Origin: Candidatus Bathyarchaeota archaeon
Lineage (GTDB): Archaea; Thermoproteota; Bathyarchaeia; 40CM-2-53-6
DNA length: 12,748 nucleotides
Direction: 5' to 3'
Assembly: GCA_005883695.1 (NCBI GenBank)
Contig: VBBV01000064.1
Span: 1,085 to 13,832, forward strand
In this document: piece by piece, positions 1 to 6,649 of the stretch
Position numbering within the stretch: the first letter of the stretch is position 1
Layout of the letters: each line of letters begins with the position of its first letter
The notes under the pieces: model-generated
Seen by the model: the letters and a program-made list of their open reading frames with translations, nothing else
What the model was told of the DNA's origin: nothing
Database searches by the model: none
Translations under genes and position numbers: made by a program

Positions 1-263
1 TACTTGTCTTTGCTCGCCGTTATGTCGATATAATGTGCTCCGATGGCTAGGCCGAAGAATCCTGCCAGCATTGTCAATAGATAGCGGTCAAGGTGGAACT
101 CGGGGGCTAGCGTCGAGGCAACTGTGACCCAGGAGAAGAGGACCATGCTGAATGGCCAGCGGAGACCGAACCACCAGACGTTCTTCCTCCAGATTCCAAC
201 GAGATCAGGTTCCACAAGTGGAACACCCGGTTCGACCATAGCCCGTGTTCTTTCTCGCGGCAT
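1..263 (-). CDS. Partial integral membrane protein (N-terminus only)
   Basis: This minus-strand frame begins at the ATG at 263-261 and runs off the left edge after 87 codons. It is the first ATG after an in-frame TAG at 299-297. The first 30 or so residues are polar and include RKN and an RW pair near a membrane boundary. Two hydrophobic stretches follow: about residues 37-52 (FSMVLFSWVTVASTLA) and about 62-80 (a Leu/Gly/Ala-rich segment ending GAHYIDI). The GAHxxD end of the second segment resembles UbiA-like prenyltransferase membrane proteins of archaea, but the N-terminus alone cannot establish this. No strong ribosome-binding site is visible. That it is a real membrane protein is fairly safe; the family is a guess. 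Confidence 0.6.
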   Translation of the reverse strand, partial: MPRERTRAMVEPGVPLVEPDLVGIWRKNVWWFGLRWPFSMVLFSWVTVASTLAPEFHLDRYLLTMLAGFFGLAIGAHYIDITASKDK

Positions 264-372
264 ATTTAGGAGGTTATCGTTCCTGTCTGTGCCTCGCTAC
301 CCAATTACAGACGGAAATGGTCTTAGTCCGTTTTGCCAGAACTTAACGAAGAGCTACCGGATCAAGAGTCTA

Positions 373-430
373 AAGTGAACTCCCGAAAAAGGTCCAGCTT
401 TACGCAGTAAGACGAAGGGCTAGTTCACTT
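373..430. repeat. 9-bp perfect inverted repeat in the 264-442 gap
   Basis: AAGTGAACT at 373-381 is the exact reverse complement of AGTTCACTT at 422-430, with a 40-nt spacer. It lies between the start of the left-edge membrane gene and the tail of intergenic repeat copy A, which begins at 443. It could be a transcript hairpin, an operator, or the edge of the repeat element; a 9-bp match could also be chance. Nothing else recognisable is in 264-442, and the short frames across it have no coding character. Confidence 0.4.
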
Positions 431-442
431 CCTCCGATTACT

Positions 443-744
443 GAATTCGCCCATTATCAGCCCTGAAGGGGAGCGGGGTTTTGCACAGAGCACCTCGTGA
501 CGCAAGTGAGTTGACCGAGAGCCCAGCTCGCGAAAATCCCCTTGATTATCAACCCTTGTCCAGATTCTGGGAATCTCTAAGGGACTTTCCCGAAATCCGT
601 TCGGAATCGTCGTCATCTCCGCCATTCCATCCGAACCAAGATTGTGTCCTGATCAACCAGACTCGCCACAAATCAGTGCCAGATGGGAATTGTTTTTTGG
701 AAAACAGGGGGTCTTAGCGTCCGACCCTCGCGCGGCAAGAGTGC
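443..744 (-). repeat. Intergenic repeat element, copy A (about 300 bp)
   Basis: Read on the minus strand, this stretch is collinear with 6353-6636 on the plus strand. The shared blocks, in order, are: a GCACTCTTGCCGCGCGAGGG block (744-725); CGCTAAGACCCCCTGTTTTC (from about 719); a block containing GGCGAGTCTGGTTGATCAGG; an inverted-repeat core TTCCGAACGGATTTCGGGAA (606-587); GGGTTGATAATC; a second copy of the first block, CTCACTTGCGTCACGAGGTG (510-491), followed by CTCTGTGCA; and a tail CAGGGCTGATAATGGGCGAA plus TTC (465-443). The two CTTGCG blocks are about 234 bp apart, nearly the same as in copy B1. By-eye identity is roughly 70%. It starts 46 bp beyond the aminotransferase stop. No frame is shared convincingly, so it is taken as non-coding: a structured RNA, a MITE-like element, or a protein-binding repeat. 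Confidence 0.75.
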
Positions 745-789
745 CTTCTCCTTCACCGAAGAATATCTGCCGGGAATCGAAAAACGGTT

Positions 790-2136
790 CTATTTGCTTG
801 ATTTCGCTACTTCCTTAACCGCGCCCTCTAGGATCTCAAGCCCCGAATCTACAAGCTCCCTAGTAATTATCAATGGAGGAGCGATTCGGAGGGTCGAGTG
901 GCCTGCCGTGATCATTGCGAGTCCGCGTCGGAATGATTTCATCATGATCTCGTGCGCTTCATTGTCGCCTGATTCTTTCGTCTTAGGGTCCTTCACGATC
1001 TCTGCCCCAATCATCAGCCCTTTCCCTCTGACATCCCCGATGATGTCGTATTTCTCCTGCATCTCCTTCAACCGCTTAACCATGTAGTCCCCCTGTTTCG
1101 TCGCGTTCTCAAGGAGGTGCTCATCTCTGATCGCGTTGATGACTTCTATGGCCGCGGCACACGACACCGGGTTCCCGCCGAACGTGTTTGCATGCGATCC
1201 ACCTTCCCAATCCATTAGGTCAGAGTTTGCGACAGTCGCACCGATCGGCATACCTGACGCCAAGGCCTTTGACGTGCAGAGAACGTCAGGCTCCACCCCC
1301 CAATGCTCGATTCCGAACCAGCGTCCAGTCCTTCCCATCCCAGCTTGCACCTCATCATCGACCATGAGAATTCCATTCTTGTCCAGCAGCTTTCTAAGCC
1401 GCTGGAAGTATTCAGGAGGAGGAACGACATATCCACCCTCTCCTTGGATCGGTTCGATGAAGAACGCGGCAACATCTTCCGGCGGGAGATACTTGTCCAA
1501 GACCTGCTCCTGTATGAAGTCAACGCAGTACATGTCGCACTCGGGATAAGTCATCTTGAACGGACACCTGTAACAGTACGCGAAGGGAACGTGAGTGTCA
1601 CCGGGAACCATGGGGAAGAAATGCCGGCGCTGCACAGGCTTGCTCGCGGTAAGACTCAGCGCTCCTAACGTCCTTCCGTGGAACGCACCTGTGAAGCTGA
1701 GAAAACTGTGTTTGCGCGAATGCCACTTGGCAAGTTTCATCGCAGCTTCAATTGCCTCTGTGCCGCTGTTGCTCAGGAACACTTTCTTCCGGAAGTTCCC
1801 CGGAGTAATCTTGACCAATTCCTCCGAAACTTGAACGACCTTCTCATAATAGAAGTCTGTCCACGAATAGTGAATTAGTTTCTCCGCTTGAGACTTGATT
1901 GCCCCGACAACTTTGGGGTGGGAGTGTCCTACTGCGAGACAGACTAGGCCAGAGTTGAAATCGATAAACTCGTTTCCATCAACATCCTTTACAATACAGC
2001 CCTGGCCCGATTCGGCCGCCAGCGGGTAGAATCTCACGAGAGATGGCGAGATCAGAGACTCGTCCTCTTTGATTAAGGCCCGGGCTTTCGGGCCCGGAGG
2101 AGTTACCACGATCTTCGGATATTTCGCAGCTGGCAT
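790..2136 (-). CDS. Class III PLP-dependent aminotransferase (ornithine/GABA aminotransferase-like)
   Basis: 448 residues, full length for Aminotran_3 (fold type I). The features seen are: an N-terminal PPGPKA motif; GHSHP at 70-74; SGTEA at 124-128, which should bind the cofactor phosphate; GAFHGRT at 150-156; the pyridine-N aspartate in VDDEVQ (D261); the Schiff-base lysine K290 in CTSKALASGMPIGA; and TFGGNP at 318-323. A cysteine cluster (C188, C191, C200, C204, in CYRCPF...C...C) matches the archaeal subfamily that holds the Pyrococcus ornithine aminotransferase and the broad-substrate amino-acid racemases. Substrate therefore cannot be assigned: ornithine, 4-aminobutyrate, acetylornithine, or racemisation are all possible. 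It lies 64 bp downstream of alba on the same strand and may share its transcript. A GAGGTGA ribosome-binding site precedes the ATG. Confidence 0.93.
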   Translation of the reverse strand: MPAAKYPKIVVTPPGPKARALIKEDESLISPSLVRFYPLAAESGQGCIVKDVDGNEFIDFNSGLVCLAVGHSHPKVVGAIKSQAEKLIHYSWTDFYYEKVVQVSEELVKITPGNFRKKVFLSNSGTEAIEAAMKLAKWHSRKHSFLSFTGAFHGRTLGALSLTASKPVQRRHFFPMVPGDTHVPFAYCYRCPFKMTYPECDMYCVDFIQEQVLDKYLPPEDVAAFFIEPIQGEGGYVVPPPEYFQRLRKLLDKNGILMVDDEVQAGMGRTGRWFGIEHWGVEPDVLCTSKALASGMPIGATVANSDLMDWEGGSHANTFGGNPVSCAAAIEVINAIRDEHLLENATKQGDYMVKRLKEMQEKYDIIGDVRGKGLMIGAEIVKDPKTKESGDNEAHEIMMKSFRRGLAMITAGHSTLRIAPPLIITRELVDSGLEILEGAVKEVAKSSK

Positions 2137-2148
2137 GCGGCGACGTGC

Positions 2149-2170
2149 TCACCTCTCTTCCACTAATAAG
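2149..2170 (-). promoter_or_regulatory. RBS and possible TATA-like box for the aminotransferase
   Basis: On the minus strand GAGGTGA (2155-2149) is fully complementary to the usual 3' end of archaeal 16S rRNA and lies 12 nt before the ATG, slightly far. CTTATTAG (2170-2163), 27-34 nt upstream of the ATG, could be a weak TATA box allowing transcription independent of alba. The RBS is the firmer of the two calls. Confidence 0.45.
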
Positions 2171-2200
2171 ATTGCGCAGAGTATCCGGGGTAGACGCGGG

Positions 2201-2524
2201 TCAGTTTCCTAGAGTTATCTCGATCGTGGAGAGGCTTGCCATCGAACCGTCCTCTCGCTCAACTTCTTCAGTTCCGATATCTACTAAATGGATCTGGACG
2301 TTTTTGAAAAAAGCTCTCCTGAGCATCTCAACCGTCTCCACAGCCTTGTTGATAGACTGGCCACGAGCTCTCACCATCACCTCGGGTAGCCCCGTATTGA
2401 ACAAAGTCACACAGGCAACCACATAATTCATGGTGGGTTTCTTGCCAATCCGCACAATATTCGGAGCTGGCTCTTCATCTTCGAAACCATCGTCGACTTC
2501 AGTCTGGGGAAGTGTCTTTGACAT
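2201..2524 (-). CDS. albA: DNA/RNA-binding protein Alba
   Basis: 107 residues. Residues 22-107 match Alba (Sac10b), the small dimeric chromatin protein that coats DNA and also binds RNA. NIVRIGKKPTMNYVVA carries the lysine pair K28-K29; the corresponding lysine in Sulfolobus Alba is acetylated, which lowers DNA affinity. ARGQSINKAVETVE forms the usual second helix, and the end (STIEITLGN) is the last strand. Ahead of the domain is a 20-residue acidic tail (DDGFEDEEPA) that typical Alba proteins lack. GAGGT at 2533-2529 sits 4 nt before the ATG and supports this start. It is first in a probable two-gene unit with the aminotransferase and divergent from the 2712 gene. Confidence 0.95.
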   Translation of the reverse strand: MSKTLPQTEVDDGFEDEEPAPNIVRIGKKPTMNYVVACVTLFNTGLPEVMVRARGQSINKAVETVEMLRRAFFKNVQIHLVDIGTEEVEREDGSMASLSTIEITLGN

Positions 2525-2711
2525 GGTGACCTCAGTGTCAATTGTTTGTAACGGGTTCGTTCCTGCAAGATTAACCTTACCAAACCGAGAGGCTTTGACG
2601 AAAGGACTCCCTCGTGGCGCGTTCGTTCTGGTTTCTATCAGTCGTCCGCCCTGCTTTTAAGGTACTGAACGTGGGGAGTCAGCGTCTCTTCGGAGTTGCG
2701 ATCCGCTTCAC

Positions 2712-2966
2712 ATGGACTCAGTAAATCCGACAATTTTTCGCATGTTGGAGAAGCATTTTGGCTATGAGGGACTTCTTGCGGTTGTCTCGCATGAGCCGCC
2801 CGGAGTCTGGTTAACTGAGTCCGAAGCGGTGATTCTCCGTTCCACAGTTGTTAGTCCTATTCCTCAGATCGTGAACCGGGAACCGAAGGGCGACACTTTC
2901 TTGCACCTGGACGCGATTCAAAGGCTGGAGTCGATTTCGGAGGGAAAGCCCAGCGCGCGGCGATAG
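2712..2966 (+). CDS. Small conserved-looking protein of unknown function
   Basis: 84 residues from ATG to TAG, not recognised. It is mixed alpha/beta in composition with no membrane segment. It begins MDSVNPTIFRMLEKHFGYEG, suggesting an N-terminal helix; the middle has LTESEAVILRSTVVSPIPQI and the C-terminus is basic (GKPSARR). Codon use resembles the neighbours. It ends 22 bp before the TTG start of the nuclease gene and the two are probably co-transcribed. A TATA-like CTTTTAAG at 2653-2660, about 52 nt upstream of the ATG, fits an archaeal promoter serving the pair. The antisense frame over it is less convincing. The rest of the 2525-2711 gap shows no other gene. Confidence 0.6.
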   Translation: MDSVNPTIFRMLEKHFGYEGLLAVVSHEPPGVWLTESEAVILRSTVVSPIPQIVNREPKGDTFLHLDAIQRLESISEGKPSARR

Positions 2967-2988
2967 GATAGCTTGGCTCGACGGGCTA

Positions 2989-3966
2989 TTGGTCGCTGCC
3001 TCCGGCGTTACTATCGTCGTGGACCCGGTCAAGCTTCGGAAGGTCCCGGAGAATGCTAGAGTTTTCGTTTCTCACGCACACAGCGATCACACTCGCGGGT
3101 TTGGACACAAGGGACTGAAACAGTCAACCGTCGAGACGAAAAATATTCACAGTGCTCTGAACAGACACACGATTTCCAATTTTATCGCGATCGATTTGAA
3201 TCGCAATGTCTCAGTTGATGGCGTCGAAATTAGAGCACTAAACGCCGGACACATGTTGGGGTCTGCCCAGTTTCTTGTTCACACACCAGCGACCTCCATC
3301 TTGTATACGGGTGACATTAACTGCGTTGATACATTGACTACAAAAGCAGCCGAGCCTCACCGGTGCGATGTTCTCGTTATTGAGGCGACATATGGCTCGC
3401 CGATCTACCGTTTTCCATCTCGAGAGACGATCTATGCGGAGGTCGTTGAGTGGGCCGTGGAGATGATCAAGCAAGGTTGCGTTCCGTGCTTGCACGTCTA
3501 TGCTGCCGGCAAGGCGCAAGAGATGGTTCGGCTTTTCAACGTCTACACGCATCTACCTGTCGTCGTCAATCCGGGTCTTGATGGTGTTAACGAGGCTTAT
3601 CGGAAAAGTGGGCATTCGCTGAATTGGTTGGCCTCAAATTCCGCGGACGGTAGGAAAGTGTTGGAGAGAGATCCGTGCGTCTACATTACCACTCCTAGTG
3701 ATCGGAGGAGTATTGGTAGGAGAGCGGCGAGGGCCTTTGCCACGGGCTGGGCTCTCTCGATGAGAGGCCGCAACGCGGCCTTCCCGTTGAGCAGTCATGC
3801 GGATTTCGAGCAACTTGTATCGTTTATCAAAGCGTGCCAGCCTGAGGAAGTGTACATTTTTACCGGGTTTGCTGAGGAGCTGAGGCGAACTGTCAAGTCT
3901 GAGCTTGGGCTTGACGCGAGAGCTGTTCCTATGATCAGTCAGAGAAAATTGTTTGAGGACTACTAG
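2989..3966 (+). CDS. Metallo-beta-lactamase-fold exonuclease (SNM1/ligase-associated or mRNA-processing type)
   Basis: 325 residues. It carries the zinc-binding motifs of the MBL nuclease superfamily: HAHSDH at 29-34 (motif II), H88 in NAGHMLGS, D109 in YTGDI, and a late SSHAD histidine H270. IEATYGSPIY (131-140) resembles the ESTFGLPIY segment of ligase-associated DNA exonucleases, and a compact beta-CASP-like insert follows. The KH domains of archaeal aCPSF1 are absent, so this is a short paralogue acting on RNA or DNA ends; which one cannot be told. The start is awkward. The frame is open back to a TGA at 2872-2874, but the only ATG/GTG/TTG codon before the conserved core is TTG 2989. Upstream codons from ATA 2968 read IAWLDGLLVA, which looks protein-like. 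It converges on sec61-beta with a 26-bp gap. Confidence 0.9.
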   Translation: MVAASGVTIVVDPVKLRKVPENARVFVSHAHSDHTRGFGHKGLKQSTVETKNIHSALNRHTISNFIAIDLNRNVSVDGVEIRALNAGHMLGSAQFLVHTPATSILYTGDINCVDTLTTKAAEPHRCDVLVIEATYGSPIYRFPSRETIYAEVVEWAVEMIKQGCVPCLHVYAAGKAQEMVRLFNVYTHLPVVVNPGLDGVNEAYRKSGHSLNWLASNSADGRKVLERDPCVYITTPSDRRSIGRRAARAFATGWALSMRGRNAAFPLSSHADFEQLVSFIKACQPEEVYIFTGFAEELRRTVKSELGLDARAVPMISQRKLFEDY

Positions 3967-3992
3967 CGTTCTAGACGGAATGGCTGGGCTAG

Positions 3993-4175
3993 TCAGGTAA
4001 CAGGTAGGAGAAAATATGCGATTAGAGCGAGGGCTACTAGTCCTACGCCGGATATTACGACGAGTTGTGGACTCAGTTTTATTCCTGGGGTGTCTTCTTC
4101 GAAGAAGCGCAAGAGTCCGGCGCTCGCAGCTGGCATGGGTGCCTCGTCTCGGCGTCTCTTCTCCCGCTTGCTCAA
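3993..4175 (-). CDS. secG: Preprotein translocase subunit Sec61-beta
   Basis: 60 residues. It is the small tail-anchored subunit of the archaeal Sec61/SecY translocon. The signature is clear: a basic N-terminus (SKREKRRR), then APMPAASAGLLRFFEEDTPG at 12-31, the hallmark cytosolic segment, and one C-terminal membrane helix at about 37-57 (VVISGVGLVALALIAYFLL). The start is TTG; an in-frame TAG lies nine codons upstream, no ATG or GTG intervenes, and the next ATG would remove the conserved N-terminus. It is 55 bp downstream of glyA on the same strand and may be co-transcribed. TTATTAC at 4219-4213 could give it its own weak promoter. Confidence 0.95.
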   Translation of the reverse strand: MSKREKRRRDEAPMPAASAGLLRFFEEDTPGIKLSPQLVVISGVGLVALALIAYFLLPVT

Positions 4176-4230
4176 CTGGTGTCCCTGCTTCCTGCGCTCG
4201 GGCTAATGGTGTGTAATAAGGGTGGCGTGG

Positions 4231-5550
4231 CTATCGTAGCTGGATGTATTCGTAAGCATCTCTCGTGGACTCGAAAGCGTAGTGTACTCTCGTGAAATCT
4301 TTTCGGAATTCATTTACGATTCTGCCAACCTTTGCCGGATCCTCACCCTTGACGACAACCCGATGCATTAGCTGGGCTATCTCCTTCATCTCTGACTCTT
4401 TCATTCCGAGCCTCGTGACTTCTGATACACCGCATCTTATTCCTCCTGGAGCTTCAAAGTGCCTTCCCTCTTTGATATCATAGGGTAGAAGGTTGCGGTT
4501 GAGGATGATATTGGCGTCTTCCAGTTTTTTCTCGATGGTTTTTCCGTCGCCGTACTTGGTTATGTCAGCGACTAACAGGTGGGATTTTGTGAAGCCTTTC
4601 TTTTCACCGAGGACTTTGAACCCGAGCTCGTGGAGGGCTTGAGCGAGGGCTTTGCTGTTCTTGACGATCTGGGCCGCGTATTCTCTTCCGTAGGCGAGCA
4701 TCTCGGCGAACATTATTGCCTTCCCGGCGAGATGGTGGAGGTGGTGGTTGCTTACGTTGCCTGGGAAAGTTGCCTTCTTGATCTTCTCAGCGTTTTCTGG
4801 ATGTGAGAGTATGAGTCCGCCTTGGGGTCCGGGAAGGGTCTTGTGAGTGCTGCAGGTCATGGCGTCGACGCCTTCGTGCATTGGATCCTGGAACTGGTGT
4901 CCTGCGACTAGGCCTGCTACGTGGGCTGCGTCATAGCAGCTTTTCATTCCGTTTTCTTGAAGGATGGGGGCGAGTTCCTTGATGGGATGCGGGAAGGGTA
5001 GAACAGAGCCGCCGAACATGGCGAGTGTGGATTTCTTTCCTTCAGCTGCTAGTTTCTGGATCTTCTTTTCTGTGGCGTCGATGTCGATGTTCATCTCTTC
5101 TGTGTCGAAGGGGAAATATTCGACGTTCAGTCCTCGTACGGAGCCTGCGGTTCCTCCGAACTCTTTCTTTCCCATGCTGATATGGCCACCGGCTGGGATT
5201 GCCAGCGCCATCATGGTGTCCCCTGGAGTGGTGAAGGTTGTGTAGGCTACTAGGTTTGCGCATACTCCGGATATTGGCCGGACGTCTGCGAAGTTGACCT
5301 GGAATAATTGCTTGGCGAGGTCTATGCAGATTTGTTCTACTTGGTCTATGTATCGGCAGCCGGCGTATACTCTCTCACCTGTCCAGCCTTCTGCGTAGCG
5401 GTTTCCAAAGTCGGAGAGGATGGCTTCTTTGACCGCAGGGCTAGGGATGTTCTCGCTGGCTATTAGTGGGATGGCCCCGGAAAACCATTCGTGGTGGGCT
5501 TGTAACAGCTCGAAGACTCGCTGGTATGATTCTCTCGGTTGCAATGCCAT
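4231..5550 (-). CDS. glyA: Serine hydroxymethyltransferase
   Basis: 439 residues, normal for archaeal SHMT. The enzyme interconverts serine and glycine while passing a one-carbon unit to a folate or tetrahydromethanopterin carrier, using PLP in the cytoplasm. Motifs seen: IPLIASEN at 27-34; YAEG and the YAGCRYID segment at 52-69; GGHISMG at 121-127; YDAAHVAGL at 206-214, where D207 should pair with the PLP ring nitrogen; the Schiff-base lysine K237 in CSTHKTLPGPQGG; and a late GGIRCGVSEVTRLGM, with the arginine expected to bind the substrate carboxylate. The ATG is at 5550-5548, without an obvious Shine-Dalgarno. The carrier pterin cannot be told from sequence. Confidence 0.97.
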   Translation of the reverse strand: MALQPRESYQRVFELLQAHHEWFSGAIPLIASENIPSPAVKEAILSDFGNRYAEGWTGERVYAGCRYIDQVEQICIDLAKQLFQVNFADVRPISGVCANLVAYTTFTTPGDTMMALAIPAGGHISMGKKEFGGTAGSVRGLNVEYFPFDTEEMNIDIDATEKKIQKLAAEGKKSTLAMFGGSVLPFPHPIKELAPILQENGMKSCYDAAHVAGLVAGHQFQDPMHEGVDAMTCSTHKTLPGPQGGLILSHPENAEKIKKATFPGNVSNHHLHHLAGKAIMFAEMLAYGREYAAQIVKNSKALAQALHELGFKVLGEKKGFTKSHLLVADITKYGDGKTIEKKLEDANIILNRNLLPYDIKEGRHFEAPGGIRCGVSEVTRLGMKESEMKEIAQLMHRVVVKGEDPAKVGRIVNEFRKDFTRVHYAFESTRDAYEYIQLR

Positions 5551-5673
5551 GGCGGATGTGGTGTCCCGTGTTCCTGTTTAACGTTTCACGCGCTCTTCCG
5601 GCTCCGGTTCTATCTTTGAATGGCCGGGTAATTATTCGGGTTCAGTCAGGTCGTCTTGGGCCAGGGTTCTGGG

Positions 5674-5689
5674 CACAGTGGAAACTGTG
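5674..5689. other. Short hairpin in the 5551-5806 intergenic gap
   Basis: CACAGT-GGAA-ACTGTG forms a perfect 6-bp stem with a GGAA (GNRA-type) loop. It lies upstream of glyA and downstream of the 5807 gene, so on the minus strand it would fall in the glyA leader or the upstream gene's trailer. AATAATTA around 5628-5635 on the same strand is a weak promoter candidate. No gene is supported in this 256-bp gap. Confidence 0.3.
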
Positions 5690-5806
5690 TCTTCAGACTT
5701 CTGTTCGTTTTCTGAACAATCTCAACTACGTGGCTTTTTCCGGGGCGAGTTCGGGCCCTGTTTCTAGGACGCGGTGGTTTGGAGAATTGGCTGTCTAAGG
5801 TGTTTC

Positions 5807-6175
5807 TTAGAGGTGGATGTGTAGGTTGAGGCTGTCCCGGAGTTTGCGTAGTATCGGCTCGAGCGGGCCGGGTTCTAGGCTGACTGCGACAATCTGGTTG
5901 TTGTGTGGGAATATGACTAGGTCGACTTTCTGGTATTGTATGGATATGTGCGCGAGAGGTCCGCACTGGTTTTCCAGCTGGGACAGGGTGTCAAGGATCA
6001 TCGGGGGGACGCTTGCCATGAACTTCCGGTCGTAGGTTTCAGGGGTTAGGCTCATCACGTTTGATCGCATCCTTGATTCTAGGAGTTTGCTGTTCCGGTC
6101 TAGGAGGGCGACGTAGCGAATGCGGGAGTCGAGGGCGAACAGTTCGTCTACGAGTCGGGTTTGGGGCCTACTCAA
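5807..6175 (-). CDS. Small DUF6659/roadblock-like archaeal protein
   Basis: 122 residues. The layout is an N-terminal helix (TRLVDELFALDSRIRYVALL, about 7-26), a strand-turn with DRNSKLLESRM, a helix around ETYDRKFMASVPPMILDTLS, and then beta strands HISIQYQKVDLVIFPHNNQI and VAVSLEPGPL before a last helix. This sensor-like alpha/beta pattern resembles a small family frequent in thaumarchaea (annotated DUF6659) and, more distantly, roadblock/LC7 proteins, which often partner small GTPases or signalling proteins. The family call is from memory of the pattern. The start is TTG at 6175; an in-frame TAA lies upstream with no ATG or GTG between, and the next ATG (residue 36) would delete the first strand. 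It is 256 bp upstream of glyA on the same strand. Confidence 0.7.
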   Translation of the reverse strand: MSRPQTRLVDELFALDSRIRYVALLDRNSKLLESRMRSNVMSLTPETYDRKFMASVPPMILDTLSQLENQCGPLAHISIQYQKVDLVIFPHNNQIVAVSLEPGPLEPILRKLRDSLNLHIHL

Positions 6176-6352
6176 GCGAGAATCATTCGCTGGTGCGTTT
6201 GGACGTTAAAGAAATGCTTTCGCCCTCGTCGAGACCAGGCAGAACGCGTGTCCTGCGAGCTGACTCGCGGGCACGATTGTTCGATTGTGGCAATGCAGTT
6301 GGTCCGCGATCCGATTTGTAATTATTCTCTGGTACCGTTTCTTTTGGACTCA

Positions 6353-6636
6353 GTACTCTTGCGTCGCGAGGGTCAGTCGCTAAGACCCCCTATTTTCCAA
6401 AGACCATTTCCTGTCCGGTGTTGATTCTGAGCGAGTCCGGCGATTCAGGGCGCAATTCTGGGTTCGGAAGGACTTGGAAAGAAGCGGACAATCCCGAACG
6501 AATTTCGGGAGAGTTCACTGAGGGTTTCCAGAATCGCGATCAGGGCTGATAATAGGCGATTTCACGACCAGAAAGCTTCCTGTCAACCACTCTTGCGTCG
6601 CGAGATGCTCTGTGCAGTATCCCCCCCTCCCCCCAG
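6353..6636 (+). repeat. Intergenic repeat element, copy B1
   Basis: This is the second full copy of the repeat seen inverted at 443-744. Blocks in order: ACTCTTGCGTCGCGAG (6355-6370); CGCTAAGACCCCCTATTTTC with CAAA (from 6379); GAGCGAGTCCGGCGATTCAG (about 6433); an inverted-repeat core TCCCGAACGAATTTCGGGA (6492-6510); CAGGGCTGATAATAGGCGAT plus TTC (6541-6563); an identical second ACTCTTGCGTCGCGAG (6589-6604); ATGCTCTGTGCA; and a C7-T-C6 tract (6621-6634). The two 16-bp blocks are 234 bp apart. Most differences from copy A are substitutions with few indels. The 6176-6352 stretch before it shows nothing recognisable. Confidence 0.75.
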
Positions 6637-6649
6637 GAATGATTCGTTG

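Noticed and set aside
425..625. A 66-codon minus-strand frame ending SGLIMGEFSNRRK, compared with a plus-strand frame at 6612-6857 that contains SGLIMGEFSHR.
   Set aside because: The shared peptide comes from the 23-bp repeat tail alone. Upstream of it the two frames are unrelated in protein although the DNA blocks nearby match, so this is a repeat effect and not a gene family.
443..744. CRISPR array.
   Set aside because: The repeated blocks are long, diverged and unevenly spaced, and no short identical repeat alternates with spacers.
5646..5966. A minus-strand frame overlapping the glyA to 5807 gap and the 5807 gene.
   Set aside because: It overlaps a better-supported gene out of frame and has low-complexity composition rich in Pro, Arg and Thr.
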